From Halobacillus sp. Marseille-P3879 (GTDB lineage Bacteria > Bacillota > Bacilli > Bacillales > Halobacillaceae): DNA of 64,000 bases. Numbering within the stretch: position 1 is the first letter of the stretch; every line of letters starts with the position of its first letter. The stretch covers positions 248,001-312,000 of the forward strand of contig NZ_OESS01000002.1 in assembly GCF_900240285.1 (NCBI RefSeq), in the 5' to 3' direction. Under the pieces are notes generated by a model. That model saw nothing but the letters and a program-made list of their open reading frames with translations, had not been told where the DNA came from and ran no database searches. Position numbers and translations under genes: made by a program. Positions 50,147-59,207 of the stretch are shown here, piece after piece.

Positions 50147-51616
50147 TTAGAACCAGTGAAGCGGAGACGGGTTTGTGTTTTCATAGATATGTTTTACTTC
50201 CGTATATTCTTCCAGTCCTTGTTTCCCAAGTTCTCTCCCAATTCCAGAAGATTTATATCCTCCCCAGGGAGCCTGGGCGAAGTAAGGATGGAAGTCATTT
50301 ATCCAAACAGTACCCATGCGTAGTTCGCCTGCTACTCGTTCAGCTTTTCTTATATTTGTTGTCCATACTGCCCCGGCAAGGCCGTAGATTGTATCATTGG
50401 CTAATGTAACGGCTTGTTCTTCTGTATCGAACCTTTCAATCGTCAATATAGGACCAAATGTTTCTTCCTGAACGATGCGCATAGAAGAATCACATTCGGT
50501 AAAAATGGTAGGTTCAAAGAAAAAACCTGCTTGTAATTCCTCAGCCTCAGGACGCTTCCCTCCTGTCATAAGACTGGCTCCTTCTTTAATTCCGATAGCT
50601 ACATAGTTTTCTACTTTTTTAAGGTGGTCGTTTGAAATGAGCGGACCTGATTGAGTCGTGTCGTCGAAACCGCTGCCGAGCTTGATTTGCTTCGTTCGTT
50701 TCACGAGTTCTTCAACAAACCGGTCATGAATAGCATCGTGGACGAGCAGCCGTGCTCCAGCTGAACAGACTTGCCCGGCATGGAAGAACACAGCATTAAG
50801 TGCCTGGTCTAAGGCTGTATCAAAATCTGCATCTTCAAATACGATGTTTGGATTTTTGCCGCCAAGCTCCAGGGCAACCTTTTTAAAATTGCTTGAAGCA
50901 GCGGTCATTATTTTGCGGCCGGTTTCAATTCCACCGGTAAATGATATTAAGTCCACCTCATGGCTTTCAGCAAGGAGCTGTCCTGTTTTTGCCCCCGATC
51001 CTAACACTAAGTTAACTACACCCTTAGGTACACCAGCTTCTTCGATAAGCTCGGTCACTTTTATAGTTGTGAGCGGCGTAATTTCGCTCGGCTTGATGAT
51101 CATTGTGTTCCCTGCAGCTAAAGCAGGTGCTATTTTCCAGGAAGCTTGTAACAGAGGATAATTCCATGGTGTAATCTGCCCGCAGACTCCCACAGGTTCT
51201 CTAACCACCTTGCTCCTGGAATCAGGGATGGGGGAAGCAATAACTTCTCCACCATCTTTGTCAGCGAGTCCTCCATAATAACGAAAAACTTCTGCAATAT
51301 CGTTCATATCATCAATACTTTCAGTAAGGGTTTTACCTGAATCCAGTGTTTCCAGTTCAGCCAGTTCTTGCACATCGCGTTCGATAAGCTCGGCAATTTT
51401 TAATACAAGCTTTCCACGTGTAGAAGCCGGGATGTTACGCCATTCTCCCTCATCAAAGGCTTCTCTTGCTGCCTGTATGGCAGAGACTGTATCCGTTTCG
51501 TCCCCTTCAGGAACTTGCGCGATAGTCTCCTGATTAAATGGATTAATGATTGTGCGGGTATTTCCAGAAGCTGCTTCAACCCACTCACCATTAATATACA
51601 TCTTTTCAATTCTCAT
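50147..51616 (-). CDS. gbsA: Betaine aldehyde dehydrogenase
   Basis: A 489-residue NAD-dependent aldehyde dehydrogenase nearly the length of B. subtilis GbsA (490) and matching it as I recall over long stretches: IINPFNQETIA, GLADKDGGEVIASPIPDS, PWNYPLLQASWKIAPALAAG, catalytic Glu in LELGGKNP, catalytic Cys in HAGQVCSAGARL, and WINDFHPYFAQAPWGGYK. It oxidises betaine aldehyde to the osmoprotectant glycine betaine. The usual partners gbsB (choline dehydrogenase) and gbsR are absent; instead it is the last gene of a six-gene operon with a Rieske protein. Confidence 0.95.
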   Translation of the reverse strand: MRIEKMYINGEWVEAASGNTRTIINPFNQETIAQVPEGDETDTVSAIQAAREAFDEGEWRNIPASTRGKLVLKIAELIERDVQELAELETLDSGKTLTESIDDMNDIAEVFRYYGGLADKDGGEVIASPIPDSRSKVVREPVGVCGQITPWNYPLLQASWKIAPALAAGNTMIIKPSEITPLTTIKVTELIEEAGVPKGVVNLVLGSGAKTGQLLAESHEVDLISFTGGIETGRKIMTAASSNFKKVALELGGKNPNIVFEDADFDTALDQALNAVFFHAGQVCSAGARLLVHDAIHDRFVEELVKRTKQIKLGSGFDDTTQSGPLISNDHLKKVENYVAIGIKEGASLMTGGKRPEAEELQAGFFFEPTIFTECDSSMRIVQEETFGPILTIERFDTEEQAVTLANDTIYGLAGAVWTTNIRKAERVAGELRMGTVWINDFHPYFAQAPWGGYKSSGIGRELGKQGLEEYTEVKHIYENTNPSPLHWF

Positions 51617-51628
51617 TACGCTTACCTC

Positions 51629-52162
51629 CTAAAAATGATAGATGAGTATGCCTGCTATTCCCGATAAGGTGACTACCCAAACAGGCGATACTTTCTTATA
51701 AAGCAGGATGAATGCAGCCGCCATAATGATCAGCTGGGAATACTCAACTGAAAGCGAGAATAGTCCGTTCTGCCTCCCCATTCGGATTCCAGCGAATAAA
51801 ATTAAAGCAGTGATCACAGGATGGATGCCATACATTCCAGAACTTAGTAGACTCGTATTCTGATACCGGGCTATTACTTTAATGAGCAGGAATACAATTA
51901 TGAGGGAGGGTAGTAAAGTACTGACTCCTGCTATGACGGCCCCTCCAATACCAGAGGTTTGGTAACCTATAAATAAAGCTGAATTCGTTGCGATTGGTCC
52001 TGGAGCCGAGCCTGCGACTGCAACGATATCAGCAAACTGCTCAGGAGTAAGCCACTCATGTTTTTCGACGGCACGATCCATAAGCGGTATCATCGCATAG
52101 CCGCCCCCGAAACCAAATAATCCTATTTTAAAAAACTCGATGAAAAGTAGAATGGACTGCAT
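51629..52162 (-). CDS. Half-size CHR (chromate-type) transporter, second subunit
   Basis: A 177-residue, about five-helix membrane protein with the CHR-domain motif FGFGGGYAMIPLMDRAVE and the P-G-P segment SAPGPIATNSALFIGY. Short CHR proteins work as pairs; the partner gene ends five bases upstream. The family is known for chromate export but most members have unknown anionic substrates. AAGGAG precedes ATG 52162. Confidence 0.88.
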   Translation of the reverse strand: MQSILLFIEFFKIGLFGFGGGYAMIPLMDRAVEKHEWLTPEQFADIVAVAGSAPGPIATNSALFIGYQTSGIGGAVIAGVSTLLPSLIIVFLLIKVIARYQNTSLLSSGMYGIHPVITALILFAGIRMGRQNGLFSLSVEYSQLIIMAAAFILLYKKVSPVWVVTLSGIAGILIYHF

Positions 52163-52167
52163 ATAAA

Positions 52168-52749
52168 CTATCTCCTTTTACAACGATAAGTATAGGAGAT
52201 CCATCCGATTAAGATGCCCCCGGCAATTAAAAATAGTGGGGAGGTGTCTAGGACGGCGAGTAAACCAATTGCAGATATAAACACCAACACGGTCAATCGA
52301 TCTTGAAGAGCAATTCTTCCTATTTTAAAAGCAGCGAAGAAAATCAGCCCTACAATAGCGGGTCTAATTCCTTTAAATGCCTCCTGAATAATCGCCAGGT
52401 CATGGTAAGTTAGAAACAAGTATGTTAACAAGGTTACGATTAAGGCAGAAGGAAAGAGTAAACCCAGCATTGAAGCTACCGCACCGCTTAACCCTCTTAA
52501 ACTAAAACCGATATATATCGCGGCATTGATTGCAATTGATCCCGGGGTGGATTGAGCAATTGTAACAATGCGGGGGATATCGTCTTTGACAAACCAGTTT
52601 TTCTTTTCCACCATAACTGACTCAATATGAGGAATTATGGCCAAGCCGCCGCCAAATGTAAGCGGACTGATTTTTATAAACGTAACAAAAAGTTCAAATA
52701 GAAAACTAAATGAATAATAATATTCTTTTTCCTGTGGATAAACGTTCAA
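52168..52749 (-). CDS. Half-size CHR (chromate-type) transporter, first subunit
   Basis: A 193-residue CHR-domain protein: ISPLTFGGGLAIIPHIESVMVEKKNW and QSTPGSIAINAAIYIGF (P-G-S in place of P-G-P). It pairs with the next gene. TTG 52749 follows GGTGGAG, which overlaps the end of the reductase gene. Position inside a catabolic-looking operon suggests transport of a pathway anion rather than chromate; that is inference. Confidence 0.87.
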   Translation of the reverse strand: MNVYPQEKEYYYSFSFLFELFVTFIKISPLTFGGGLAIIPHIESVMVEKKNWFVKDDIPRIVTIAQSTPGSIAINAAIYIGFSLRGLSGAVASMLGLLFPSALIVTLLTYLFLTYHDLAIIQEAFKGIRPAIVGLIFFAAFKIGRIALQDRLTVLVFISAIGLLAVLDTSPLFLIAGGILIGWISYTYRCKRR

Positions 52750-52752
52750 AAG

Positions 52753-53754
52753 TTATTCTCCACCCAGTACTCTTGTACTGTGGGGCGGCTGCACCCTCGT
52801 TTCAGGATCAATGTAATGCTTAGCCTGACTGATTGCAGTTGGCGCTTCACCAAAACCGGTAGCTATTAGTTTGACTTTACCTGGATAAGTGGTAATATCA
52901 CCAGCTGCATAAATCCCTGAAATGTTGGTTTCCATCTGCTGGTTTACGACAATGGAATTCTTCTCGAGCTCTAATCCCCATTCCTTAATGGCTCCAAGAC
53001 TTGATAGAAACCCGTGGTTAACAATCAGTGAATCGACTTCGATGTTTTCTGAAACCTCTCCCTTCGGCTCTTTTAACACGACCGAATGAAGCGAGTCTTC
53101 CGTACCGATCAGATCTTCAATCGCCATAGGGGTTTTAATTTGCACGTTTGTTTCTTTTAATTGGTTTATACTGTGCTCATGGGCGCGGAATTGATTTCTC
53201 CGATGTACAAGAGTGGTTTCTGCTGCAATGTCAGATAGCATTAACGCCCAATCGACTGCAGAATCTCCTCCTCCTGAAATACACACTCTTTTTCCTTTAT
53301 GAGCCTGCAGGTCGGTTACCGAATAGAATAGGTTTTTACCTTCATATTTAGATGCCGTCTCATGCTTCAGGCGTCTCGGCTGAAAGGCTCCCGCACCACT
53401 TGTTATTAATATCGTCTTCGCATAATGGACGGTTTCGGTTGTGGTTACTTTAAATAGGTGGTCGTCCAGCTTTTCTACGTCTTGAACATTCTCCTCAAGG
53501 CAGATCTCCGGATTAAATTGGCGGGCCTGTTCTTCTAATTGCTGGACTAAGTCTTTTGCCCGCACTTTTGGCCATCCGGCTACGTCATAAATATATTTTT
53601 CAGGATACAAGGCCATCAACTGACCCCCGGTTTGCGGCAGACTGTCTATAACCTTCACAGACATTTCACGCATACCGCCATAAAAGGCAGCAAATAACCC
53701 GGTTGGTCCTCCGCCGATAATAATGACATCAGATACGTTTTCTGTATGATTCAT
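52753..53754 (-). CDS. Ferredoxin--NADP reductase (YumC type)
   Basis: A 333-residue thioredoxin-reductase-like FAD protein without the CxxC redox pair. FAD motif IIIGGGPTGLFAAFYGGMRE, NADPH motif ISGGGDSAVDWAL, C-terminal GIYAAGDITTYPGKVKLIATGFGEAP. This is the TrxR-like FNR of Bacilli (YumC). Here it directly follows a Rieske ferredoxin, so it should pass electrons from NAD(P)H to it. ATG 53754 follows GAAGGTG; 53772 has no binding site. Confidence 0.92.
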   Translation of the reverse strand: MNHTENVSDVIIIGGGPTGLFAAFYGGMREMSVKVIDSLPQTGGQLMALYPEKYIYDVAGWPKVRAKDLVQQLEEQARQFNPEICLEENVQDVEKLDDHLFKVTTTETVHYAKTILITSGAGAFQPRRLKHETASKYEGKNLFYSVTDLQAHKGKRVCISGGGDSAVDWALMLSDIAAETTLVHRRNQFRAHEHSINQLKETNVQIKTPMAIEDLIGTEDSLHSVVLKEPKGEVSENIEVDSLIVNHGFLSSLGAIKEWGLELEKNSIVVNQQMETNISGIYAAGDITTYPGKVKLIATGFGEAPTAISQAKHYIDPETRVQPPHSTRVLGGE

Positions 53755-53775
53755 CTTTTTCACCTTCTTCATCGA

Positions 53776-54135
53776 TTATTTATAAACAATAACGTTTTCT
53801 TCTTCAATTCTTACGTTAAAGCTCGGAATTTTTTTATTAGGATTGGCGAGCATTCTACCTTCATTTTTTATATCGAATTCTCTTCCGTGCCAGGGACACC
53901 GGATAATTTCTCCTTTATGACAGTAATCATAATCGCCTGGCTTACTTGAAGAGGTCGTTGCACCGCAGACCATGCCTTTATCAAGAGGGGCGCCCTGGTG
54001 TATGCATTGATTCATAAATGCATAGAATTCGCCGTCAGGAGTGCGGCATATTAATACATTTTGTTTTCCGAAATTTGATTTCATCATTCCACCTGGTTCT
54101 ATATCCGAAGTTTTGCATACGATTTGTTCTCTCAT
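53776..54135 (-). CDS. Rieske [2Fe-2S] ferredoxin
   Basis: A 119-residue single Rieske domain. Cluster ligands: C-x-H in QCIHQGAPLDKG and C-x-x-H in RCPWHGREFD, with 37 residues between them, longer than usual because of an insert (VCGATTSSSKPGDYDYCHKG). No transmembrane helix, so it is a soluble electron carrier as in Rieske oxygenase systems. Twelve bases after the amidohydrolase gene; followed by its likely reductase. No oxygenase large subunit is nearby. Confidence 0.92.
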   Translation of the reverse strand: MREQIVCKTSDIEPGGMMKSNFGKQNVLICRTPDGEFYAFMNQCIHQGAPLDKGMVCGATTSSSKPGDYDYCHKGEIIRCPWHGREFDIKNEGRMLANPNKKIPSFNVRIEEENVIVYK

Positions 54136-54147
54136 AGCTGCTCCTCC

Positions 54148-55209
54148 TTAATCATTTGGTAATTTAGGATAAAAATTCTTCGCGTTATCTGAAAAAATCT
54201 TTTGCTTTAATTCTGCTTCCATATTTGGTAAAGCTCTGTGTGGAGAGTCATAGTCCCAGTGCGGGTAATCTGTAGAAAAACAGAGCATTTCGTCTGTCCC
54301 CATTTGTTCGAGAAGCGACATGAATTCTTTTTTAGTCAGCTCTTCGGCTGGTTGAGTAGTAAATCGTACCTGTTCTCTCATAATCTGGCTTGGTTTTCTT
54401 TTCAGCCACGGTACTTCGTGACGCAAATCACGGTATTGCTGATCCATCTTCCACATGAGGTGGGGAATAAAGGTAAACCCGCCTTCGATCATCATAAGCC
54501 CAAGGTTTGGGAATTTCTCAAATACTCCATTAAACATCATATTAGTAATCTGTTTCATATGAGCAGTCGGTATTAAAGTGTGCCATTCAATAAAATAACT
54601 AGGCCATTTTCCGTAATAAACCGGTGGTTCATTGTGGTGCATGCCGATCATCAAATTATGTTTTTCAGCTGCTTCAAAAATCGGGTGGTAGTAAGGTTGA
54701 CCCCACATAATGTCATCAATGGGGAGGAGAACCTGCACCATTTTTGGATGAGGACCTACTCTTTCAATCTCTCTAACCGCTGCTTCAGGATCCTGAGCTG
54801 CAATGTGCACGGAACCATATAAGCGCTCATCCATCTCTAACCAATTTTCAATTTGCCAGTCGTTATAGGCTGTGGCTAAAGCACCTGCCATTTCATGCCA
54901 GCCGTGCATGGAAGAAGGGGAAGGATCAAGAGCACTGGTTAAAATCCCGTACTCATGACCTATCTCATCTAACAGCTGCTCCTGCATAAAAGAAAGATCT
55001 GAGCCTGCCGGGCGGCCATCTGGAAGTTTAGCATCTGCACGATCGACCCCTGCCACTGAGGGCTGAGTGTAGGGCATATGTTTTTCCTGGATCCAATGGC
55101 AGTTCTCAATGTAATGTCGAAACGGTTCTTCCAGTCTGTCCAGAATGTCTGTGTACTGTACGCGTTCATGAATGTCCGTATCGACAAGTGGGATTTTTTT
55201 GTTCGTCAT
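54148..55209 (-). CDS. Amidohydrolase_2-family protein
   Basis: A 353-residue TIM-barrel metal enzyme of the Amidohydrolase_2 (ACMSD-like) family. Metal motif D12-x-H14 (VDTDIHE), a His pair in MIGMHHNEPP, and the late Asp in FSTDYPHWDYDSPHRALP. Such proteins are decarboxylases or C-C/C-N hydrolases; several long-named homologues sit in aromatic or Rieske-oxygenase clusters. ATG 55209 follows GAGGAGGC; the longer frame to 55278 runs over the promoter. First gene of the operon ending at gbsA. Substrate unknown. Confidence 0.87.
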   Translation of the reverse strand: MTNKKIPLVDTDIHERVQYTDILDRLEEPFRHYIENCHWIQEKHMPYTQPSVAGVDRADAKLPDGRPAGSDLSFMQEQLLDEIGHEYGILTSALDPSPSSMHGWHEMAGALATAYNDWQIENWLEMDERLYGSVHIAAQDPEAAVREIERVGPHPKMVQVLLPIDDIMWGQPYYHPIFEAAEKHNLMIGMHHNEPPVYYGKWPSYFIEWHTLIPTAHMKQITNMMFNGVFEKFPNLGLMMIEGGFTFIPHLMWKMDQQYRDLRHEVPWLKRKPSQIMREQVRFTTQPAEELTKKEFMSLLEQMGTDEMLCFSTDYPHWDYDSPHRALPNMEAELKQKIFSDNAKNFYPKLPND

Positions 55210-55620
55210 AATTAATGCCTCCTCGAGTTGATGTCGCGAATAACTTAAATCATAGCAGGCTCTTTTTTTCTTCTCCAAATCTGCTGAGTACCACTCAGTG
55301 GCATTCAGATCGTTCAGTGAACGTCAGTGAAGCTCAGTGACGTTCAGTGATAACTTTTCATTTTGTATAAAAAGTTTTTTGTTTTATTGATTTTTTTGTC
55401 TAAATAGGGGTAAATATTGAAGAAACCTTGAAGAGAGGGGGCTTTTGGCATAGTGGAATAAAAGATAAACATGTCGAAAAATGCGGCATTTTCTCATATT
55501 TTAGACTAAGAGCGTTTGCAATAAGGCTGATTCGTATGTAATATATGAAACTGTTATTGCGTTCCATCCATTTAACATTGTTTTTTCTTGGAAATTTATT
55601 ATTACATAAGAGGTGAATCT
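55210..55620. promoter_or_regulatory. Divergent control region, amidohydrolase operon / BCCT
   Basis: The 411-base gap has no gene. The operon promoter on the minus strand is TTGGAG (55273-55278), 18 bases, TATGAT (55249-55254). Directly upstream lies the TCAGTGA repeat array (55296-55349). On the BCCT side, bases 55507-55520 read on the minus strand as TGCAAACGCTCTTA, a cre-like site with two mismatches but intact CG core. I found no clear BCCT promoter. Confidence 0.6.
55296..55349. repeat. Phased TCAGTGA direct-repeat array
   Basis: CAGTG or a one-off variant begins at 55296, 55306 (CAGAT), 55315, 55325, 55335 and 55345: six copies spaced 9-10 bases, one helical turn. The middle also forms an inverted repeat AACGTCA-N11-TGACGTT. 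The array ends 18 bases upstream of the -35 box of the minus-strand operon, the place of an activator site. Confidence 0.85.
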
Positions 55621-57129
55621 ATGAAGAAAGTAACGTACGTTTTTTGGTATGGTCTTGCTGTTTGTGTGTTGTTTGTATTGTGGGGAGTAGTAGCACCCGA
55701 GAATTTAAAAAATGTCACGGCGGAAGCAACTTCTTTCATTTCTACTAGATTTGGCTGGTATTATTTGTTGATTATCATGATCATGCTGGTATTCTGCATA
55801 TATTTAATTTTTTCGCGTTTTAACAAAATTAAACTTGGCAGGGAAAATGATACTCCCGAATTTAGTTTACCTGCGTGGTTTGCCATGCTGTTTAGTGCAG
55901 GCATGGGAATGGGTTTAGTTTTCTGGACAACTGCAGAACCTATTTCTCATGCTTTCTTAAGCAGTCCCCGTGCGGAAGCAGGAAGCGATCAAGCGATTAA
56001 AGAGTCGCTTCAGTTCTCGTTTTTCCACTGGGGAATTCATGCGTGGGCAGTATACGCACTTGTCGCATTAGTTCTCGCCTATTTTAAGTTTCACCGAGGA
56101 TATCCTGGATTGGTAAGTGCTACACTTGTGCCGATTTTTGGCAAGAAACGGATGGAAGGTTTTGCTGGAAAGCTCGTTGACACTTTAGCCGTTGTCGCCA
56201 CAGTAGTGGGGGTGGCAGCTACTTTAGGTTTTGGTACGGCACAAATAAATGAAGGGCTTGGTTTCCTGTTTAATACACCCAACAATTATTGGGTACAGCT
56301 GCTTATTTTAGTTATTGCCACAGGATTGTTTATATTCTCCGCATGGTCGGGAGTAAGCCGCGGTATTAAATATTTGAGTAATATTAATATGATTCTTGGA
56401 TTTCTTCTGATGATCCTTTTACTCATTGTCGGGCCGACTTTGTATATTCTGAATATGTTTACTGATTCACTTGGAGGTTATATTACAAACTTTTTTAATA
56501 TGAGTTTTCGTATCGCTCCATTAGATGAAGAAGGACGTACATGGATTGACAGTTGGACTATCTTTTATTGGGCATGGTGGATATCCTGGTCTCCATTTGT
56601 CGGTATTTTTATTGCACGTATTTCAAGAGGTCGTACAATCAAAGAATTCATGATGGGCGTCCTATTCGTGCCTTCTTTAGTATGTTTTATCTTTTTTGCT
56701 GTCTTCGGGGTTTCTGCTTTAGATCTCGAACAGCAGGGAGTTGCAACTATTTCAGACTTCCCGATGGAGACGGCCACATTCGCTATGCTTGAGCAATACC
56801 CGCTTGGGATGCTTATGTCATTCGTTACGATTGTCGTAATTGCGGTATTCTTTATTACATCTGCAGATTCGGCTACTTTCGTACTGGGTATGCTGTCAAC
56901 GTCTGGTTCACTCAATCCTTCAGGAATGGTGAAAATTGTCTGGGGCTTAAGTCTTTCAGCTATGGCAGCCATCATTGTTTACTTTGGAGGAACCCAGGGA
57001 TTGCAAAATGTTTTAATTATAGCTGCTTTCCCATTCTCTGTAGTTGTCTTATTAATGGGGTACTCATTCTTTAAATCAGCCAATCAGGAAATATCAGCGG
57101 AGAAAAAGAAACGAAGAAAGCAGGTTTAA
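55621..57129 (+). CDS. BCCT-family transporter
   Basis: A 502-residue transporter with 12 helices, similar to the one at 42612 but clearly distinct. It has GMGMGLVFWTTAEPISHAF, FHWGIHAWAVYALVALVLAY and WTIFYWAWWISWSPFVGIFIARISRGRT, with the aromatic box for quaternary ammonium substrates. ATG 55621 follows AAGAGGTG; TTG 55588 has no site. Divergent from the Rieske/GbsA operon, so it may import that operon's substrate. Terminator follows. Confidence 0.94.
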   Translation: MKKVTYVFWYGLAVCVLFVLWGVVAPENLKNVTAEATSFISTRFGWYYLLIIMIMLVFCIYLIFSRFNKIKLGRENDTPEFSLPAWFAMLFSAGMGMGLVFWTTAEPISHAFLSSPRAEAGSDQAIKESLQFSFFHWGIHAWAVYALVALVLAYFKFHRGYPGLVSATLVPIFGKKRMEGFAGKLVDTLAVVATVVGVAATLGFGTAQINEGLGFLFNTPNNYWVQLLILVIATGLFIFSAWSGVSRGIKYLSNINMILGFLLMILLLIVGPTLYILNMFTDSLGGYITNFFNMSFRIAPLDEEGRTWIDSWTIFYWAWWISWSPFVGIFIARISRGRTIKEFMMGVLFVPSLVCFIFFAVFGVSALDLEQQGVATISDFPMETATFAMLEQYPLGMLMSFVTIVVIAVFFITSADSATFVLGMLSTSGSLNPSGMVKIVWGLSLSAMAAIIVYFGGTQGLQNVLIIAAFPFSVVVLLMGYSFFKSANQEISAEKKKRRKQV

Positions 57130-57166
57130 AAAAATCAACCAGTCATTCGGCTGGTTGATTTTTTTG
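57128..57166 (+). terminator. Strong rho-independent terminator
   Basis: AAAAATCAACCAG (ending 57142) pairs perfectly with CTGGTTGATTTTT (from 57151), followed by more T. Confidence 0.93.
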
Positions 57167-57410
57167 GTGAAAAAGCAGATTGGGTTTTTATGTTAAAATG
57201 ATTACAGGACGTTCCTTCTTTATTGGGTCTCTCCCTGCTAATAAACCTTGAAATTATTGTACTGGGATAATAATTAGGGGAAGGGGTGACTGACCTTAAG
57301 AAGTTATTATATTATCAATAGCCAGGACTAACCGCGAAAAATTTAAAAAATTCCGTAACTATTGTAACCGTTGTCTTTTTTTATTTAAATCTAGAGAGAG
57401 GAGGGGGAGC

Positions 57411-57899
57411 GTGGTTATAGTTCAGGAAGTAAAACCCGAGGAAGAATTCATTTTACATAATCTAATGCAGTTTTACTCTTATGAGTTTAGTAAGTTTATA
57501 CCAGCGATTCAGCTGGAAGAAGACGGGACCTATAAATGGTTTAACCTGGATAAGTACTGGGAGAATGATCACTTTCACGCTTATTTTATTAAACTCTATG
57601 ATGAGCTGATCGGTTTTGCTTTAATTGAAGCTCAATCTGAAGAGCAGCCGAATACTATTGAAGAGTTCTTTATCGTGGCTAAGTACCATGGACAGGGCTT
57701 TGGCAAAACAGCAGCTGTTCAATTATTTAACAGATTTCCCGGGGTATGGACGGTCTATCAGATGGAGAAGAACAAACCATCACAGGCTTTCTGGAAGAAG
57801 CTGATTGACCGTCTGACTGATGGTTATTTCGTTCAAAGGATAGAACAAGGGAAGCATGTTCAGGAATTTCATACGAACTCCTTTAAAAAAGTTAAATAG
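57411..57899 (+). CDS. GNAT-family acetyltransferase
   Basis: A 162-residue GNAT protein (EEFFIVAKYHGQGFGKTAAVQLF; late segment KNKPSQAFWKKLIDRL). GTG 57411 follows GAGGAGGGGG. Acceptor unknown. The 280-base region before it holds only the BCCT terminator. Confidence 0.88.
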   Translation: MVIVQEVKPEEEFILHNLMQFYSYEFSKFIPAIQLEEDGTYKWFNLDKYWENDHFHAYFIKLYDELIGFALIEAQSEEQPNTIEEFFIVAKYHGQGFGKTAAVQLFNRFPGVWTVYQMEKNKPSQAFWKKLIDRLTDGYFVQRIEQGKHVQEFHTNSFKKVK

Positions 57900-58017
57900 A
57901 GGAAGGAGCTTGCACAAATTTTACAAAATGCAGAGTTGATTGAAAAAGGTAAAATAAAAACTCAAGAAGGCTGGAAAAACCAAATTGGTTTACCCTCTTA
58001 TGCAAGAGAGGTCAACG

Positions 58018-58665
58018 ATGAATAATTGTGGAACTATCTTCCTTTGTGGAGGAGGTAAAGCGGAACAAACTGAAGTGATCCATCAACACTTAGCAGCAAA
58101 CATAAAGAAAGAGAAACCAGTATTGTATATCCCGCTTGCTGGTAATCCTAAATCCCGGCCCTACGAGGAATGCTGGGAATATGCGTATCAACTTCTTAGA
58201 AGAGCCGGTATTGAAAAGACAACGATGTGGACGGACATAAGGAATAGAAGCTTACAAGACTTACAACAGTTTTCTGCTGTATATTTTAGCGGTGGTGATT
58301 CTTTAGATTTACTGAAAAAGGTGGAGGAAGCACGATTTGCAAAAGTGTTGAGGTCTTATTTTTATAACGGGGGTATACTTTATGGTCAAAGTGCTGGAGC
58401 GATCATATTCGGAAGCTGGATTAGCAGATTAGAAGATCACTATAGTGGTATTAATCTCATAAAGCATATGGAGATTCATTGCCACTATAGACAGGAAGAA
58501 GATCCGTTTCTATTTAGACGTGTAAATAGAAACGGTTTTCCTGTACTTGCGATTCCTGAAGGTACCGCTGTGACCTTGCATGGTAATAGATGGAGTGTGG
58601 TAGGAGAGCGAACAGCATATGTCTTTAACCTATGTGGAGAAAAAGAGCGGGTCACGAGGAAATGA
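58018..58665 (+). CDS. Peptidase E-like protein (S51 family)
   Basis: A 215-residue class I glutamine-amidotransferase-like protein of the S51 dipeptidase E group. The nucleophile is S125 in GQSAGA, preceded by FSGGDSLDLL; a later His lies in MEIHCHYRQ. It may cleave Asp-X dipeptides or cyanophycin-like peptides. ATG 58018 follows AGAGAGGTC; the longer frame has no binding site. Its stop overlaps the next start (ATGA). Confidence 0.88.
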   Translation: MNNCGTIFLCGGGKAEQTEVIHQHLAANIKKEKPVLYIPLAGNPKSRPYEECWEYAYQLLRRAGIEKTTMWTDIRNRSLQDLQQFSAVYFSGGDSLDLLKKVEEARFAKVLRSYFYNGGILYGQSAGAIIFGSWISRLEDHYSGINLIKHMEIHCHYRQEEDPFLFRRVNRNGFPVLAIPEGTAVTLHGNRWSVVGERTAYVFNLCGEKERVTRK

Positions 58666-59207
58666 GCAAATTTAAAATTCGAATAGCGGTAGTAAATGAT
58701 GCGGAAGGCATAGCCAAGGTAAGTACGAGCAGCTGGAAGACAACTTATAAGGAAATTCTGCCTCAATCCTTTCTTGATTCTCTAAATTCCGAAACAAAAA
58801 TTGAGAAATGGCGGAGCATTTTAGAAGAGGATAACGAAGTCAGCTTTATTTACGTAGCTGTTAACAAAGCTGAAGAAATTGTGGGGTTTTGTCATTTCGG
58901 GAAGGAACGAACCGGGAATTATCCTTATGAGGGAGAATTGTATGCTCTTTATCTTTATAAAGAGGTCCAGGGACAGGGAATAGGCAAAGGTTTAGTTGAA
59001 TTCTCAGCTGATAAACTAAATAAATCAGGGATCCGTAACTTAATGGTGTGGGTGCTCAAGGATAATCCTTCGTGGAAATTTTATCAACATCTTGGTGCCC
59101 GCTTAATAGATAAAAAGCAAATTGCCGTAGCAGGGGAATCCTTCATTGAAGCAGCCTATGCATGGGAAAGTACAGAATCTTTATTAATACGAGGTGAAGA
59201 TGGATGA
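58662..59207 (+). CDS. GNAT-family acetyltransferase
   Basis: A 181-residue GNAT enzyme (IRIAVVNDAEGIAKVSTSSW opening; ALYLYKEVQGQGIGKGLVEF acetyl-CoA loop; NPSWKFYQHLGARLI). ATG 58662 overlaps the S51 stop and its own end overlaps the next start, so three genes form a translationally coupled operon. Acceptor unknown. Confidence 0.92.
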   Translation: MSKFKIRIAVVNDAEGIAKVSTSSWKTTYKEILPQSFLDSLNSETKIEKWRSILEEDNEVSFIYVAVNKAEEIVGFCHFGKERTGNYPYEGELYALYLYKEVQGQGIGKGLVEFSADKLNKSGIRNLMVWVLKDNPSWKFYQHLGARLIDKKQIAVAGESFIEAAYAWESTESLLIRGEDG

